Counted from the first letter of the stretch, positions 49,591 through 59,497 are shown. The stretch is DNA of 64,000 nt from Pelagibacteraceae bacterium AG-464-P07 (GCA_003211695.1 QCSA01000002.1:82590-146589), one strand, 5' to 3'. Numbers and translations: made by a program. Notes: a model not told the origin generated them from the letters alone.

Positions 49591-50535
49591 ATGACAAATA
49601 ATAATCCAAAAGGTATTCTTCTTATCTTCATTGGAATGTTCATTGTTTCTTTTCAGGATGCAGCAATGAAATATATTAATAATAGCGTATCTTTGTATGA
49701 AGTTTACTTTATGAGAACTCTCATAAGCTTTATAATTATCTTTTGTTATTTAAAAATAACAAATAAACCAATTATTTTTTCAACTCATTATCCCCTACTT
49801 ACACTTATCCGTGTAATTCTTTTCTTTTTTGGATTTAGCTCTTTTTATATTTCACTAACTTTAATGCCTTTGGCAACGGCTACAGCTTTGTTTTTTGCTA
49901 GCCCTTTTTTAATGACAATATTTGCAATATTTATTTTAAAAGAAGAAGTTGGGCTTCGAAGATGGTTAGCTGTGATAATTGGCTTTATAGGAGTCTATGT
50001 AATATTAAATCCTGACTTTAACAATTTTAATTATCTTAGTTTAACACCAGTTTTTTGTGCATTTTGTTATGCTTTATCAATGATAATTTTAAAAAAAACA
50101 TCTGATAAAGATAATGTTTATTCACAAATGTCTCATTTTTATATTTTTGCAATTGTAATCAGTTTAATATTTTATTTTTATATGGGTGATGGTAAATTTA
50201 ACAACATTGATCATCCTGCTTCCCAGTTTATTTTTCGAAAATGGTTTGATAATTTAGAATTTAGTTTGCTATATATGGTTCTTATAGGTGTAATTGGAGC
50301 TTCTGCATTTCTGTGTATATTCACAGCATACCGAATTGCCTCTCCTGCTGTTGTATCGCCATTTGAGTATTCAATATTAGTTTGGGCTACATTTAATGGA
50401 TGGTTTTTCTTTGATGAAATACCTAATGTTAGAACTTTTGTTGGAATGATTTTAATTGTATGCGGAGGTATTTATATTTTTGTCCGTGAAAAAGCCCAAG
50501 ATCAATCTATCGTTACTGAAAAACCATTAAGGTAA
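49591..50535 (+). CDS. DMT/EamA family transporter
   Basis: 10-TM pattern; start at MTNNNPKG preferred over 49567. Confidence 0.83.
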   Translation: MTNNNPKGILLIFIGMFIVSFQDAAMKYINNSVSLYEVYFMRTLISFIIIFCYLKITNKPIIFSTHYPLLTLIRVILFFFGFSSFYISLTLMPLATATALFFASPFLMTIFAIFILKEEVGLRRWLAVIIGFIGVYVILNPDFNNFNYLSLTPVFCAFCYALSMIILKKTSDKDNVYSQMSHFYIFAIVISLIFYFYMGDGKFNNIDHPASQFIFRKWFDNLEFSLLYMVLIGVIGASAFLCIFTAYRIASPAVVSPFEYSILVWATFNGWFFFDEIPNVRTFVGMILIVCGGIYIFVREKAQDQSIVTEKPLR

Positions 50536-50997
50536 CTATTTCTTTAATTTATTCAAAAGGAATAATTTCTCTGTATTAAATTTAGAGAAATTGGTCTTAA
50601 TAAAATCATCCATAATTTTAATCTTTTCAGGTTCAAATTCAGCAACCTTTCTTTGATTAAGGTCGATATATAATGACAATACCTCAGTTGTCGCGGTTAG
50701 ATATTTTTTTTCTTTATGAAACATCGAAACTCTGTAATGAATTCTTTTTTTATCATGATCAAGATAAGTTAAATGCACTTCCACTTCTTCTCCTAATTTT
50801 ACTTCCTGGTCATAAGTAGTATGAGTCTCTACTGCAAAAGTACTTTTTTTATCATTTTGAGCTGAGTCTCCTCCCATGTTAAATTTAGTTAACATTACCT
50901 CAGCTGCTTTATCAAAAATGAGAATATAGTAAGACAAATTCATATGTCCGTTATAATCAGTCCATTCTTTTATTATTTTTTCTGTTTTTAAAATCAT
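50536..50997 (-). CDS. Hotdog-fold thioesterase (candidate betainyl-CoA thioesterase)
   Basis: WTDYNGHMNLSYYILIFDKAAE hotdog motif; next to BKACE. Confidence 0.78.
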   Translation of the reverse strand: MILKTEKIIKEWTDYNGHMNLSYYILIFDKAAEVMLTKFNMGGDSAQNDKKSTFAVETHTTYDQEVKLGEEVEVHLTYLDHDKKRIHYRVSMFHKEKKYLTATTEVLSLYIDLNQRKVAEFEPEKIKIMDDFIKTNFSKFNTEKLFLLNKLKK

Positions 50998-51030
50998 GTC
51001 TATTTAATATAGTATATTCTCTATAAAAAA

Positions 51031-51918
51031 ATGAACAACAAAGTAATCGTAAGCTGCGCGGTAACAGGCTCAGGAGACACTGCAAAAAAACATCCTGACT
51101 TACCAAAAACTCCTGAACAAATAGCAAAGGCAGCGATTGATGCTGCCAAAGCTGGAGCTGCTATAGCGCATATTCATGTAAGAGAGCCGGATGGAAAACC
51201 TAGTAGAAAAGTAGAATTGTATAAAGAAGTAGTTGATCGAGTGCGTTCAAATGGAACTGATGTTGTTTTAAATTTAACTACAGGTATGGGTGGGGACTTA
51301 CAAATGGGAGAGGGAAAAAACCCTCTCGATGTTGGTCCAAACACTGATATGGCAAACATCATGGAAAGAATTGCTAATGCTGAACAATGTTTACCTGAAA
51401 TTTGTTCTTTGGACTGCGGCTCTTTAAATTTTGGCGATAGCACTATGTTAGTAGTAAATACTCCTAATGATATTCGAAAAGCCGCCAAAAGATTACAAGA
51501 AATTGATGTTAAGCCTGAAATTGAAGCATTTGATTTGGGAAATATGTGGTTTGGTACTCAATTAGTAAAGGAAGGATTAATTAAAGACCCTCCTTGGTTT
51601 CAAATTTGTCTTGGAATACCGTGGGGAGCTCCTGCTACACCATCTGCTATGAAAGCATTTGTTGATATTATGCCTGAAGGAAGCCATTGGTCAGGATTTG
51701 CAATTTCAAGAATGGAAATGCCTTATGTCGCTCAAACAGTACTTCTTGGGGGAAATGTTCGAGTAGGTCTTGAAGATAACCTATATTTAAAAAGAGGAGT
51801 TTTAGCCTCAAATGCTCAATTAGTTGAAAAAGCAATAAGAATTATTACCGACATGGGTGCTACAACGCTCACTCCTAAAGAAACAAGAGAAAAATTGAAA
51901 TTAAAAAAACACAAGTAA
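51031..51918 (+). CDS. BKACE-family beta-keto acid cleavage enzyme (candidate dehydrocarnitine cleavage enzyme)
   Basis: VTGSGDTAKKHPDLPKTPEQIAKAAIDAAKAGAAIAHIHVREPDGKPSR; GGNVRVGLEDNLYL. Confidence 0.9.
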   Translation: MNNKVIVSCAVTGSGDTAKKHPDLPKTPEQIAKAAIDAAKAGAAIAHIHVREPDGKPSRKVELYKEVVDRVRSNGTDVVLNLTTGMGGDLQMGEGKNPLDVGPNTDMANIMERIANAEQCLPEICSLDCGSLNFGDSTMLVVNTPNDIRKAAKRLQEIDVKPEIEAFDLGNMWFGTQLVKEGLIKDPPWFQICLGIPWGAPATPSAMKAFVDIMPEGSHWSGFAISRMEMPYVAQTVLLGGNVRVGLEDNLYLKRGVLASNAQLVEKAIRIITDMGATTLTPKETREKLKLKKHK

Positions 51919-51973
51919 TTTTATTTAGTGCCTAACAAAAATTTTACTAAAGATTTAGATAAGTATTAATCTT

Positions 51974-52963
51974 ATGTTCAAAAAAAAATATTATAACGCA
52001 TTAATTATTGGATCAAATTTCGGCTATAACTCACATTTTAAAGCACTTAAAAAAATTAATATTTTCAACATAGATATATCTAGTCCAAATATAAAAAATA
52101 AAAATATTAAAGATAAAAAAATAAGAAAATTTAGCAACTACAAAGATGCACTAAAAAAAAATCAATATCACATAATAACATGTGCTGTACCACCAAAAAT
52201 TCAAGAAAAAATAATTAAATATATTATTAATAAAAAAATACCTGTTAAATATTTATTTTTTGAAAAGTTATATTCCACTGATGTAAAGTTTTTAAATAGA
52301 TCCTTTAATTATTTTATTAAAAAGAATATTTTAATAAATTTAAATTTTATATTCCCAAAACTTACACATTGGAAAACACTAGTTAAATTGTTAAAAAATG
52401 AAAACGTTAAATTCGTTAGATATAGGTGGCTTTTTAAACAGGCTTTTTTTACTAATTTACAAAAAACATGGAAGATTGATCCAAAGAAAGGTGGTGGTCT
52501 CTATTTTTATTATTTAATACATTTAATTTATAACCTAATAACTTTATTTAAAAAAATTGAAATTCTTGATTTAGTTAAAAGTTGTAATAATAAGTATAAA
52601 CTGATTGATTATTTATTTATTAAATTATTATGTGGAAAAAAAATTCCTTGTGAAATAGAAATATCAAATAATTCAATAAATAATATTCATCAATTAAAAA
52701 TTGGAACAAAAAAGAATACAATTGAATTGATTAGTAAATCTAAAAATTGGACAAATAAATTTATGATAAGAAAAAATATGAAAACTAATCCTAAATTTGA
52801 TAATAAATCATCCAATGAAAGATACATGCTAACCTTAAGAAATATAAAAGAATTACTCAATTATAATTCTACATCAGAAAAACAATATCTTCATAAACTA
52901 TCAACGATAATTACATCTCATAAAATTACTAAAAAAATATCAATGAAAAATGAACGATCATAA
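51974..52963 (+). CDS. Gfo/Idh/MocA-like oxidoreductase (divergent)
   Basis: NALIIGSNFGYNSHFKALKKI; second-domain WKIDPKKGGGLYFYYLIHLIYNL. Confidence 0.6.
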   Translation: MFKKKYYNALIIGSNFGYNSHFKALKKINIFNIDISSPNIKNKNIKDKKIRKFSNYKDALKKNQYHIITCAVPPKIQEKIIKYIINKKIPVKYLFFEKLYSTDVKFLNRSFNYFIKKNILINLNFIFPKLTHWKTLVKLLKNENVKFVRYRWLFKQAFFTNLQKTWKIDPKKGGGLYFYYLIHLIYNLITLFKKIEILDLVKSCNNKYKLIDYLFIKLLCGKKIPCEIEISNNSINNIHQLKIGTKKNTIELISKSKNWTNKFMIRKNMKTNPKFDNKSSNERYMLTLRNIKELLNYNSTSEKQYLHKLSTIITSHKITKKISMKNERS

Positions 52964-54200
52964 CTATAATACCGGTTTTTTAAATTATTGTCAGATATGC
53001 TACTCAAAGGATCTGCTAGAGGTAATGAATTTGGGTTATCAACCACTTGCTGATGATTTAATTAAAGTAAGTGAATTCAATAGAGAATGTATTTATTATC
53101 CAATAAAAATTAATCTATGCAAAAAATGCCGATACTTACAAAATAATTATATTGTTGGGGATAAAATTCTTTATAATAAAGATTACCATTATAGGCCAGG
53201 TATATCAAAATCGGTAGTCGATAATCTCAGTATGCTGGCAAATGAAACAATACGTAACTATGATTTAAAACCAGAAGATTTAGTAGTTGACATTGGTTCC
53301 AACGACGGAACTTTATTATCACAATTTAAATACTTAGGTCATTTTAATTTATTAGGAGTAGAACCGACTGGTACTTATATTTTTCATAAAGACCATAATA
53401 TAAATGTAGTAAATGACTACTTTAATTTAAAATCGTCACAAAAGATTTACTCTAAATATGGAAAAGCGAAAATTATTACCACTACCAATGTTTTTGCTCA
53501 TACAAATAAGCTAGGTGATTTCATCAAAGGAATAAAGAACATTATAAGAAAAGATGGTATTTTTATAATTGAAAATCACTATCTTTTAGATGTCATAAAA
53601 AAAAATCAATTTGATACTTTCTACCATGAACACTTAAGAACTTATTCTTTAAAAAGCTTAATCAGATTGATGAAACTATATGGGTTTTATATTTATGAGG
53701 CAAAAACATCTGATAGGTATGGTGGAAATATTCAAGTTCATTTTACCTTGCAAAAAGTGAACCGCTCTTCGAATGTTAATAAAATTCTTAAGATCGAAAC
53801 AGATTTTGGTTTAGACAATCCAAAAACCTACCTAAAATTTAATTCTAATATAGAAAAAATTAAGATTGAGCTATTTGAGTATTTTAATAAAAATAAATCT
53901 AAATTTATTGTCGGAAAAGCTTTTCCAGCTAGAGCATCAATTATAATTCATTACTTTTCATTTATTAAAGACCATTTACAGTTTATTGCTGAACAACCAA
54001 CATCTCTAAAGATAAAACACTTTGTACCTGGAACAAGCTTAGAAATTAAAAGTAGTAATTTATTATTAAAAAATAAACCAGATATTATGGTAATATTGGC
54101 TTGGCATTTGTTTGATGTTATATCGAAAAAATGGAGACAGAAAGGTTTAAAAAAAACAAGCTTTGTTGCGCCTCTACCAAGATTAAAAATTTATAAATGA
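52950..54200 (+). CDS. NDP-hexose C-methyltransferase-type SAM-dependent methyltransferase
   Basis: CxxC zinc-binding N-terminus (NYCQICYSKDLLEVMNLGYQPLADDL...CKKCRYLQ), VVDIGSNDGTLLSQFKYLG. Confidence 0.85.
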   Translation: MNDHNYNTGFLNYCQICYSKDLLEVMNLGYQPLADDLIKVSEFNRECIYYPIKINLCKKCRYLQNNYIVGDKILYNKDYHYRPGISKSVVDNLSMLANETIRNYDLKPEDLVVDIGSNDGTLLSQFKYLGHFNLLGVEPTGTYIFHKDHNINVVNDYFNLKSSQKIYSKYGKAKIITTTNVFAHTNKLGDFIKGIKNIIRKDGIFIIENHYLLDVIKKNQFDTFYHEHLRTYSLKSLIRLMKLYGFYIYEAKTSDRYGGNIQVHFTLQKVNRSSNVNKILKIETDFGLDNPKTYLKFNSNIEKIKIELFEYFNKNKSKFIVGKAFPARASIIIHYFSFIKDHLQFIAEQPTSLKIKHFVPGTSLEIKSSNLLLKNKPDIMVILAWHLFDVISKKWRQKGLKKTSFVAPLPRLKIYK

Positions 54201-55231
54201 TTGATGCTACAACACATAAAAAAATATTAGAATTTGTAGATAGAAAAATAACAAAACAGTCAAAGATTAAAAATATTTTAATCACTGGTTGTGGAGGATT
54301 TATAGGAAACTATTTAGTATCTGCTCTATTATCAAAGAAATTTAAAGGTTTTTTTAATATTTATGGTTACGATATCATTGCTCCAAAACTTGATGGAATT
54401 GCTGTAAATAAAAATAATTTCTTTTTTAAAAAAGTTGATCTCACAAAAAAAAGAAGTTTTTTTTTAAATAAAAATATTGATCTAATTATTCATTTAGCTG
54501 GTATACCCTCTCCAAAATATTATAAAAGATTTCCACTAAAAACTTTTTACCTTAATTCAGATCTCTGCAAAATTTTATTAGACTTTGCAAAACTTAAAAA
54601 AGCTAGGTTTATTTATTTTAGTTCAAGTGAAATTTATGGAAATCCAGACAATAAAAATATACCTACTTCTGAAAAGTATGAGGGAAGAGTTTCTAGTATA
54701 TCTGATAGATCTTGTTATGATGAGAGTAAAAGGTCGGGAGAGACATACACATATATTTATAATAAAATTTATTCTCTTGATTCAAAAATTATCAGACCAT
54801 TTAATTTTTATGGAAATGGAATGTTAAAAAAAGACAAAAGAGTAATTCCTCAATTTTTTTATGACTTCTTAAAAACAAAAACAATGAACGTTTATAGTAG
54901 TGGTCGTCAAACTAGAACTTATTGTAATATTATCGATGCAATACCAATTATTATCAAAATTTGTTTTTTTGGAAAATATTTTGTTTATAACGTAGGGAAT
55001 GATAAAAATGAACTTAGTGCAAATGACTTATCCAAACAGATTGCTAAGATTTTTGGATTTAAAAAGTATAAAGTAAATAAAATAAGTTATCCGAAAGACT
55101 ATCCATCAACCGAACCTCTAAGAAGGTGCCCAAATATCAATAGGATAAAAAAAGAATTTTCTTATAAAACCAAGATTTCCTTAAGAAAAGGTTTGCTGTT
55201 GTTCAAAAGATATGCGGAAAATAATTTTTAA
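54197..55231 (+). CDS. NAD-dependent epimerase/dehydratase
   Basis: NILITGCGGFIGNYLVSALL; HLAGIPSP; SSSEIYGNP; YDESKRSGE. Confidence 0.87.
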   Translation: MIDATTHKKILEFVDRKITKQSKIKNILITGCGGFIGNYLVSALLSKKFKGFFNIYGYDIIAPKLDGIAVNKNNFFFKKVDLTKKRSFFLNKNIDLIIHLAGIPSPKYYKRFPLKTFYLNSDLCKILLDFAKLKKARFIYFSSSEIYGNPDNKNIPTSEKYEGRVSSISDRSCYDESKRSGETYTYIYNKIYSLDSKIIRPFNFYGNGMLKKDKRVIPQFFYDFLKTKTMNVYSSGRQTRTYCNIIDAIPIIIKICFFGKYFVYNVGNDKNELSANDLSKQIAKIFGFKKYKVNKISYPKDYPSTEPLRRCPNINRIKKEFSYKTKISLRKGLLLFKRYAENNF

Positions 55232-55947
55232 TTTTTTTTGAAAAAAGCAAATACTATTGAGTTAATTATTACCTCTAAACAATACCTAATGGGTGGCAAA
55301 TTAGACACTTGGTTATCATAAACTGTTTGAATTGGAAATTCCTCAATATTCATATTTTTTTTCATTACTCTAAATTGTAGCTGCTGTTCAAAAATCCATT
55401 TATCACTGAGATCATCAAATTTAATTTTTTTAATTTCAGCAATATTGTATCCACGAAAACCACTGAAATATTCTGAAAATTTTCTTCTAAATAATAAATT
55501 AATAAAAATAGTTAAAACTCTATTTGCAAGAAACCGTTTCAAAGGCATATTCTCTTTAACAGATAATAAATTTAAAAATCTTGATCCAAAAACAAGAGCA
55601 TTTGAAGTTAGAAGCTCAGACATGTTATTGATTTGATTAGGAGGATATTGGCCATCTCCATGAATAAATATAATCTTTTCGTAATTATGCTTTATAGCGA
55701 AATTAAATGAAAACTTATAATTGTAACCATAGCCCATATTTTTTTCATTATTAATGATTTCTATATTTTTCGATTTATGTTTTTCAATAAATCTATAAAT
55801 TTCTGAGATTGTATTATCTTTAGAAAAATCATTAATTGTAATTATTGAAGTATCTTGGTGACCTGAAGAATAAATCTTTTCCAAAACATCAAAAATAAAC
55901 TCCCCTACATTATAACAAAAAACGGATATTAATATTTTTTTATTCAT
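55228..55947 (-). CDS. Glycosyltransferase family 2
   Basis: ISVFCYNVGEFI...ITINDFSKDNT...NNEKNMGYGYN...FIHGDGQYPPNQI. Confidence 0.87.
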   Translation of the reverse strand: MNKKILISVFCYNVGEFIFDVLEKIYSSGHQDTSIITINDFSKDNTISEIYRFIEKHKSKNIEIINNEKNMGYGYNYKFSFNFAIKHNYEKIIFIHGDGQYPPNQINNMSELLTSNALVFGSRFLNLLSVKENMPLKRFLANRVLTIFINLLFRRKFSEYFSGFRGYNIAEIKKIKFDDLSDKWIFEQQLQFRVMKKNMNIEEFPIQTVYDNQVSNLPPIRYCLEVIINSIVFAFFKKN

Positions 55948-56057
55948 ACATCTTTCTTGCTAATTAATTTTTTTTCTTGGGAATCTAGAGTGTTTTATCA
56001 TAGTCTTCTACATTATAAGAAATAAATTAAAACAGAAAAAATAACTAAATTCATTTA

Positions 56058-57020
56058 ATGTCTAACATAATTGCAAGGGTAGCAGTAATTGGAACAGGGG
56101 TAATTGGTGCTGGTTGGATTATTAGATGCATCGCACACAATAAAAAAGTTATAGCTTTCGACAAAGATTTTAAATTAAAAAAGAAATTAATTTACGAAAT
56201 TAAACGAACTTGGCCCTATGTTAAAAAATTATTTAACAAAAAAAAACTTAATTTAAAGAATTTTAAATTTGTAGACTCGATAGAAAAAGCTGTTAAAAAC
56301 GCTGATTTTATTCAAGAATGTGCCACGGAAAACTATAGTCTAAAAACAAAACTAATGCACAACATTGGAAAATATGCAAAGCCTAATGCTGTAATTTTAT
56401 CTAGTTCTTCGGGGCTATTACCATCAAGAATTTATTCGAGATGCAAAAATCCAAAAAGAACTATGATTGGCCACCCTTTTAACCCTGTTTATATGCTTCC
56501 AGGAGTGGAAATTGTTCCAGGAAAAAAAACTCAGAAATCATACATTAATAAAGCGAAAAACTTTTATAAGTCAATTTCTATGAGTCCCTTATTGGTAAAA
56601 AAAGAATTGCCTGGATATTTAGCTGATAGATTACAAGAGGCTTTATGGAGAGAAGCATTGCACATTGTAAATGAAGGATATGCAAGTACTGAAGATTTGG
56701 ATAGAGCAATAGAAGACGGTCCAGGTCTCCGATGGTCTTTAATGGGAATCTTTTTAACTTATCATCTTGCTGGAGGAAAAGCTGGAATGAAACATATGCT
56801 CGAACAATTTGGTCCAGCATTGAAATTACCTTGGACAAAATTAAAAGCTCCAGCTCTTTCAAAAAAACTTTCATCAAGAGTAATTGCAGGAACTAGAAAA
56901 CAAGCGCAAGGTAAATCTGTTGAAAAAATTTCAAATATACGTGATGAATATTTAGCTAATTTGCTGAAAATGAGAAAAAAATTTGAAACTAAGCTAAAGT
57001 TAAATGTTCTTCTTCGGTAA
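56058..57020 (+). CDS. L-carnitine 3-dehydrogenase-like (3-hydroxyacyl-CoA dehydrogenase family)
   Basis: VAVIGTGVIGAGWIIRCIAHNKKVIAFD; SSSSGLLPSRI; GHPFNPVYMLPGVEIVPG; EDGPGLRWSLMGIFLTYHLAGG. Confidence 0.85.
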   Translation: MSNIIARVAVIGTGVIGAGWIIRCIAHNKKVIAFDKDFKLKKKLIYEIKRTWPYVKKLFNKKKLNLKNFKFVDSIEKAVKNADFIQECATENYSLKTKLMHNIGKYAKPNAVILSSSSGLLPSRIYSRCKNPKRTMIGHPFNPVYMLPGVEIVPGKKTQKSYINKAKNFYKSISMSPLLVKKELPGYLADRLQEALWREALHIVNEGYASTEDLDRAIEDGPGLRWSLMGIFLTYHLAGGKAGMKHMLEQFGPALKLPWTKLKAPALSKKLSSRVIAGTRKQAQGKSVEKISNIRDEYLANLLKMRKKFETKLKLNVLLR

Positions 57021-57071
57021 TATTTTGATTTCTAAAAAAAACAACTTTATGCTCTAAAAGTAAATTATTAA

Positions 57072-57161
57072 TTATCCTGAAATTTTTTGCGGAAGTACCG
57101 CGTTAAGACTTACTCCATCAATTTCTGCGCCAAGTGCTCCCGATAGCAATTTAACCTGCAT
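57072..57161 (-). pseudogene. TauD/TfdA-family dioxygenase N-terminal relic
   Basis: Frame not in the ORF track: MQVKLLSGALGAEIDGVSLNAVLPQKISG*; LSGALGAEIDGVxL is the TauD/TfdA N-terminal signature. Confidence 0.6.
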
Positions 57162-57244
57162 AATCTAAGCGCAAAGTTATCCCTCTCATAAATATTTGTT
57201 ATCAAAAAATTTATGGTAAAAAATATGAAAGCCTAATTATTTTG

Positions 57245-57287
57245 TCGAAAGATTGTTAAAATTATTAACTATTTTAACAATTTTCGA
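57245..57287 (-). terminator. Long hairpin at the 3' end of the 78-aa gene
   Basis: TCGAAAgATTGTTAAAAT-tattaact-ATTTTAACAATtTTCGA, one mismatch; no clear U tract. Confidence 0.5.
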
Positions 57288-57505
57288 TAAACAAAGATTA
57301 CAGCAAATATAATTATTAAGGCCGCAACCCCTTGATCTCCTATACTGTCCAATAAAGTAATAAGATTTTTTGTTACCTGTGACCCAAAAAAAGCCACATC
57401 AGGTCCGAACAATAATTCAGCAAAAACAGAGACAGCTAGTAAAAGAACACCAAGCTCAACAAACTGTCTTAGGTAATATTTAATTATATTAATCCAATTT
57501 TTCAT
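57269..57505 (-). CDS. Small membrane protein (78 aa), paralog of the 71-aa neighbour
   Basis: Two hydrophobic segments; SD AGGAGGG just upstream. Confidence 0.65.
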   Translation of the reverse strand: MKNWINIIKYYLRQFVELGVLLLAVSVFAELLFGPDVAFFGSQVTKNLITLLDSIGDQGVAALIIIFAVIFVYRKLLK

Positions 57506-57531
57506 TATAAAACCCTCCTAAACATAATTGT

Positions 57532-57567
57532 GCTACCCTATCCTTCTTGGTGTAGGGCTAGGATAGC
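57532..57567 (-). other. Structured intergenic RNA between the two small membrane protein genes
   Basis: Minus-strand RNA GCUAUCCUAGCCCUACACCAAGAAGGAUAGGGUAGC can form CUAUCCU/AGGAUAG or GCUAUCC/GGGUAGC. Confidence 0.45.
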
Positions 57568-57621
57568 ATCAATACAATAATCGTTAGTTTATAAAAAAAA
57601 TAAACAACGAGTTTTGATAAG

Positions 57622-57837
57622 TTACTTATAAAAACCTAAGATTATAATAGCAGCTACTAATCCAACTATTCCTGCATCACCAAGTCCTTGGACTAATCCT
57701 ACTATATTATCTGCTATGCCTCCTACAAATGGAACATTTCCACCTAGAAGAGAAACGACGATTCCTAAACCAAGCAGTGCTATAACTACACTGGTAAGTG
57801 ATCTAACCGTTCCTGTGAAGCCTGCTAACATCTTCAT
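57622..57837 (-). CDS. Small glycine-rich membrane protein (71 aa)
   Basis: Two hydrophobic segments; SD GGGAGGA upstream; aligns with the 78-aa neighbour. Confidence 0.65.
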   Translation of the reverse strand: MKMLAGFTGTVRSLTSVVIALLGLGIVVSLLGGNVPFVGGIADNIVGLVQGLGDAGIVGLVAAIIILGFYK

Positions 57838-58070
57838 AACATCCTCCCTTATTATTTTGACTTTCTAACAGAACTACGAATCGCAATCCATAGTTAATGA
57901 ATCCTTCTACCACACTATATATAGATAACCACAAATAAATAACTAAAATAAGGTAGTAAAATAGAGGTTTTTTAGGATTTTAAAGCTTCTAGTGATTCGG
58001 GAACAATTAACGGGCGTGATTCTTTTATACTGGAATTTAAGTTATAAATTTCTTTCTTAAATATTAATAA

Positions 58071-58412
58071 ATGAATATTACCTACGCTTATATATTTCTT
58101 GCCTTTGCTATAGTTCTTGAAATTACTGGTACTAGTATTGTTAAGGATACGGCAGGTTTTACTAGATGGGTTCCATCAATTATTTGTTTAGCGACTATAT
58201 GCTTTTCTTATTATCTTATGTCTCATGTGGTTAGTTTTATTCCAGTAGGAATAACTTACGCAACTTGGTCTGGATTAGGGATTGCAGCTATAACGATTAT
58301 TGGCATTTTTAAATACAATCAAATTCCAAATATTCCGACAATTATTGGTCTCGTCCTAATTACCGTTGGAGTTATTATTGTTAGTACCATGAATGATATT
58401 GAAGTTCGTTAG
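58071..58412 (+). CDS. SMR family multidrug efflux/quaternary ammonium transporter
   Basis: YAYIFLAFAIVLEITGTSIVKDTAGFTRWVPS; GITYATWSGLGIAAI. Confidence 0.9.
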   Translation: MNITYAYIFLAFAIVLEITGTSIVKDTAGFTRWVPSIICLATICFSYYLMSHVVSFIPVGITYATWSGLGIAAITIIGIFKYNQIPNIPTIIGLVLITVGVIIVSTMNDIEVR

Positions 58413-58468
58413 TAAACCATGAACTTCGGTTATTTAATTATTAGCTTTAATCTTTCTCAAAAAAAATA

Positions 58469-59437
58469 ATGAAAGGAATTGTTCCCAAGATAAATATATC
58501 TGAGTTAATAATTAATGGTTTGAATTCATCTAAATCCAATAAGGTAATTGAACAAATAAAAAAAGCCTGTCTAGATGTTGGTTTTTTTACGATAGTTGGC
58601 CATAGTATTTCAACCAAGTTAATTAATTCTACTTTAATTACCTCTAAAAAATTTTTTAATTTACCTATGTATAAAAAACTAAAAATTGCATCTCAAAGAT
58701 GGAATAAAAAAAATTCTAACATTTACAGGGGTTACTTTCCTAGCTTCGTTAATGGAAAAGAAGGTTTAGATATAGGTGATCCAAATCTAGACAACTCGAT
58801 GACTAAAATTTTATCCAAAGATAAATTTGAATGCTTAAATTTAAAAAAAGTTTTAGATAATAAATCAACATTAACGATAAAAAAATATTTTGATTGTTTA
58901 TTTAGTTTGGGAGAGTTGTTATTTAAATCTATTGTAAAAAGTTTTGAAGCAGATCTGAATATTGTGGATAAAGCCTTTGTAAGACCTAAAACATTAACTA
59001 CATTAAGATTTAATTACTATCCTAAACAAAGAAAACCAGTTGAAATCTCGACACAAGATGGAAAAAAATTAGGATGTGAGACACATGTAGATAGCGGAAT
59101 CATGACAATTCTTTATCAAAATAAAAAAGGAGGATTACAGGTGCAAAATAGGGGTAATCTTAAGTGGTATAATGTTCCCTATAACAAAAATTCTTTCGTA
59201 GTCAATACCGGTTTGGCTCTTCAAATGTTAACGAATGATAAATTTAAAGCAACTAACCATAGGGTTATTATTAATTGTGAGAAAAGAATTTCAATTCCTT
59301 TTTTCTTTGAACCTAATTATGATTTTGTACTCAATCCTGTATTATTAAAAATAAAGAAAAAACCTTTATATAAAATCAATAATTATGAAATATTTTTAGC
59401 TCGATCTCTCAAAAAGTTTATTGAATACAAAAGATAA
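58469..59437 (+). CDS. Isopenicillin N synthase-like 2OG-Fe(II) oxygenase
   Basis: ACLDVGFFTIVGHSIS; ETHVDSGIMTILYQNKKGGLQVQNRG; NTGLALQMLTNDKFKATNHRVI. Confidence 0.87.
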   Translation: MKGIVPKINISELIINGLNSSKSNKVIEQIKKACLDVGFFTIVGHSISTKLINSTLITSKKFFNLPMYKKLKIASQRWNKKNSNIYRGYFPSFVNGKEGLDIGDPNLDNSMTKILSKDKFECLNLKKVLDNKSTLTIKKYFDCLFSLGELLFKSIVKSFEADLNIVDKAFVRPKTLTTLRFNYYPKQRKPVEISTQDGKKLGCETHVDSGIMTILYQNKKGGLQVQNRGNLKWYNVPYNKNSFVVNTGLALQMLTNDKFKATNHRVIINCEKRISIPFFFEPNYDFVLNPVLLKIKKKPLYKINNYEIFLARSLKKFIEYKR

Positions 59438-59497
59438 ATTTTTTACTAAATTTATTTAGTACCTTAATTCGATTTTAAAAGTATAATATATAAATGA

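Noticed and set aside
57979-58060. Minus-strand frame ending ...KKEIYNLNSSIKESRPLIVPESLEALKS*
   Set aside because: Looks coding-like and may be another gene relic, but no family is recognisable and there is no start codon.
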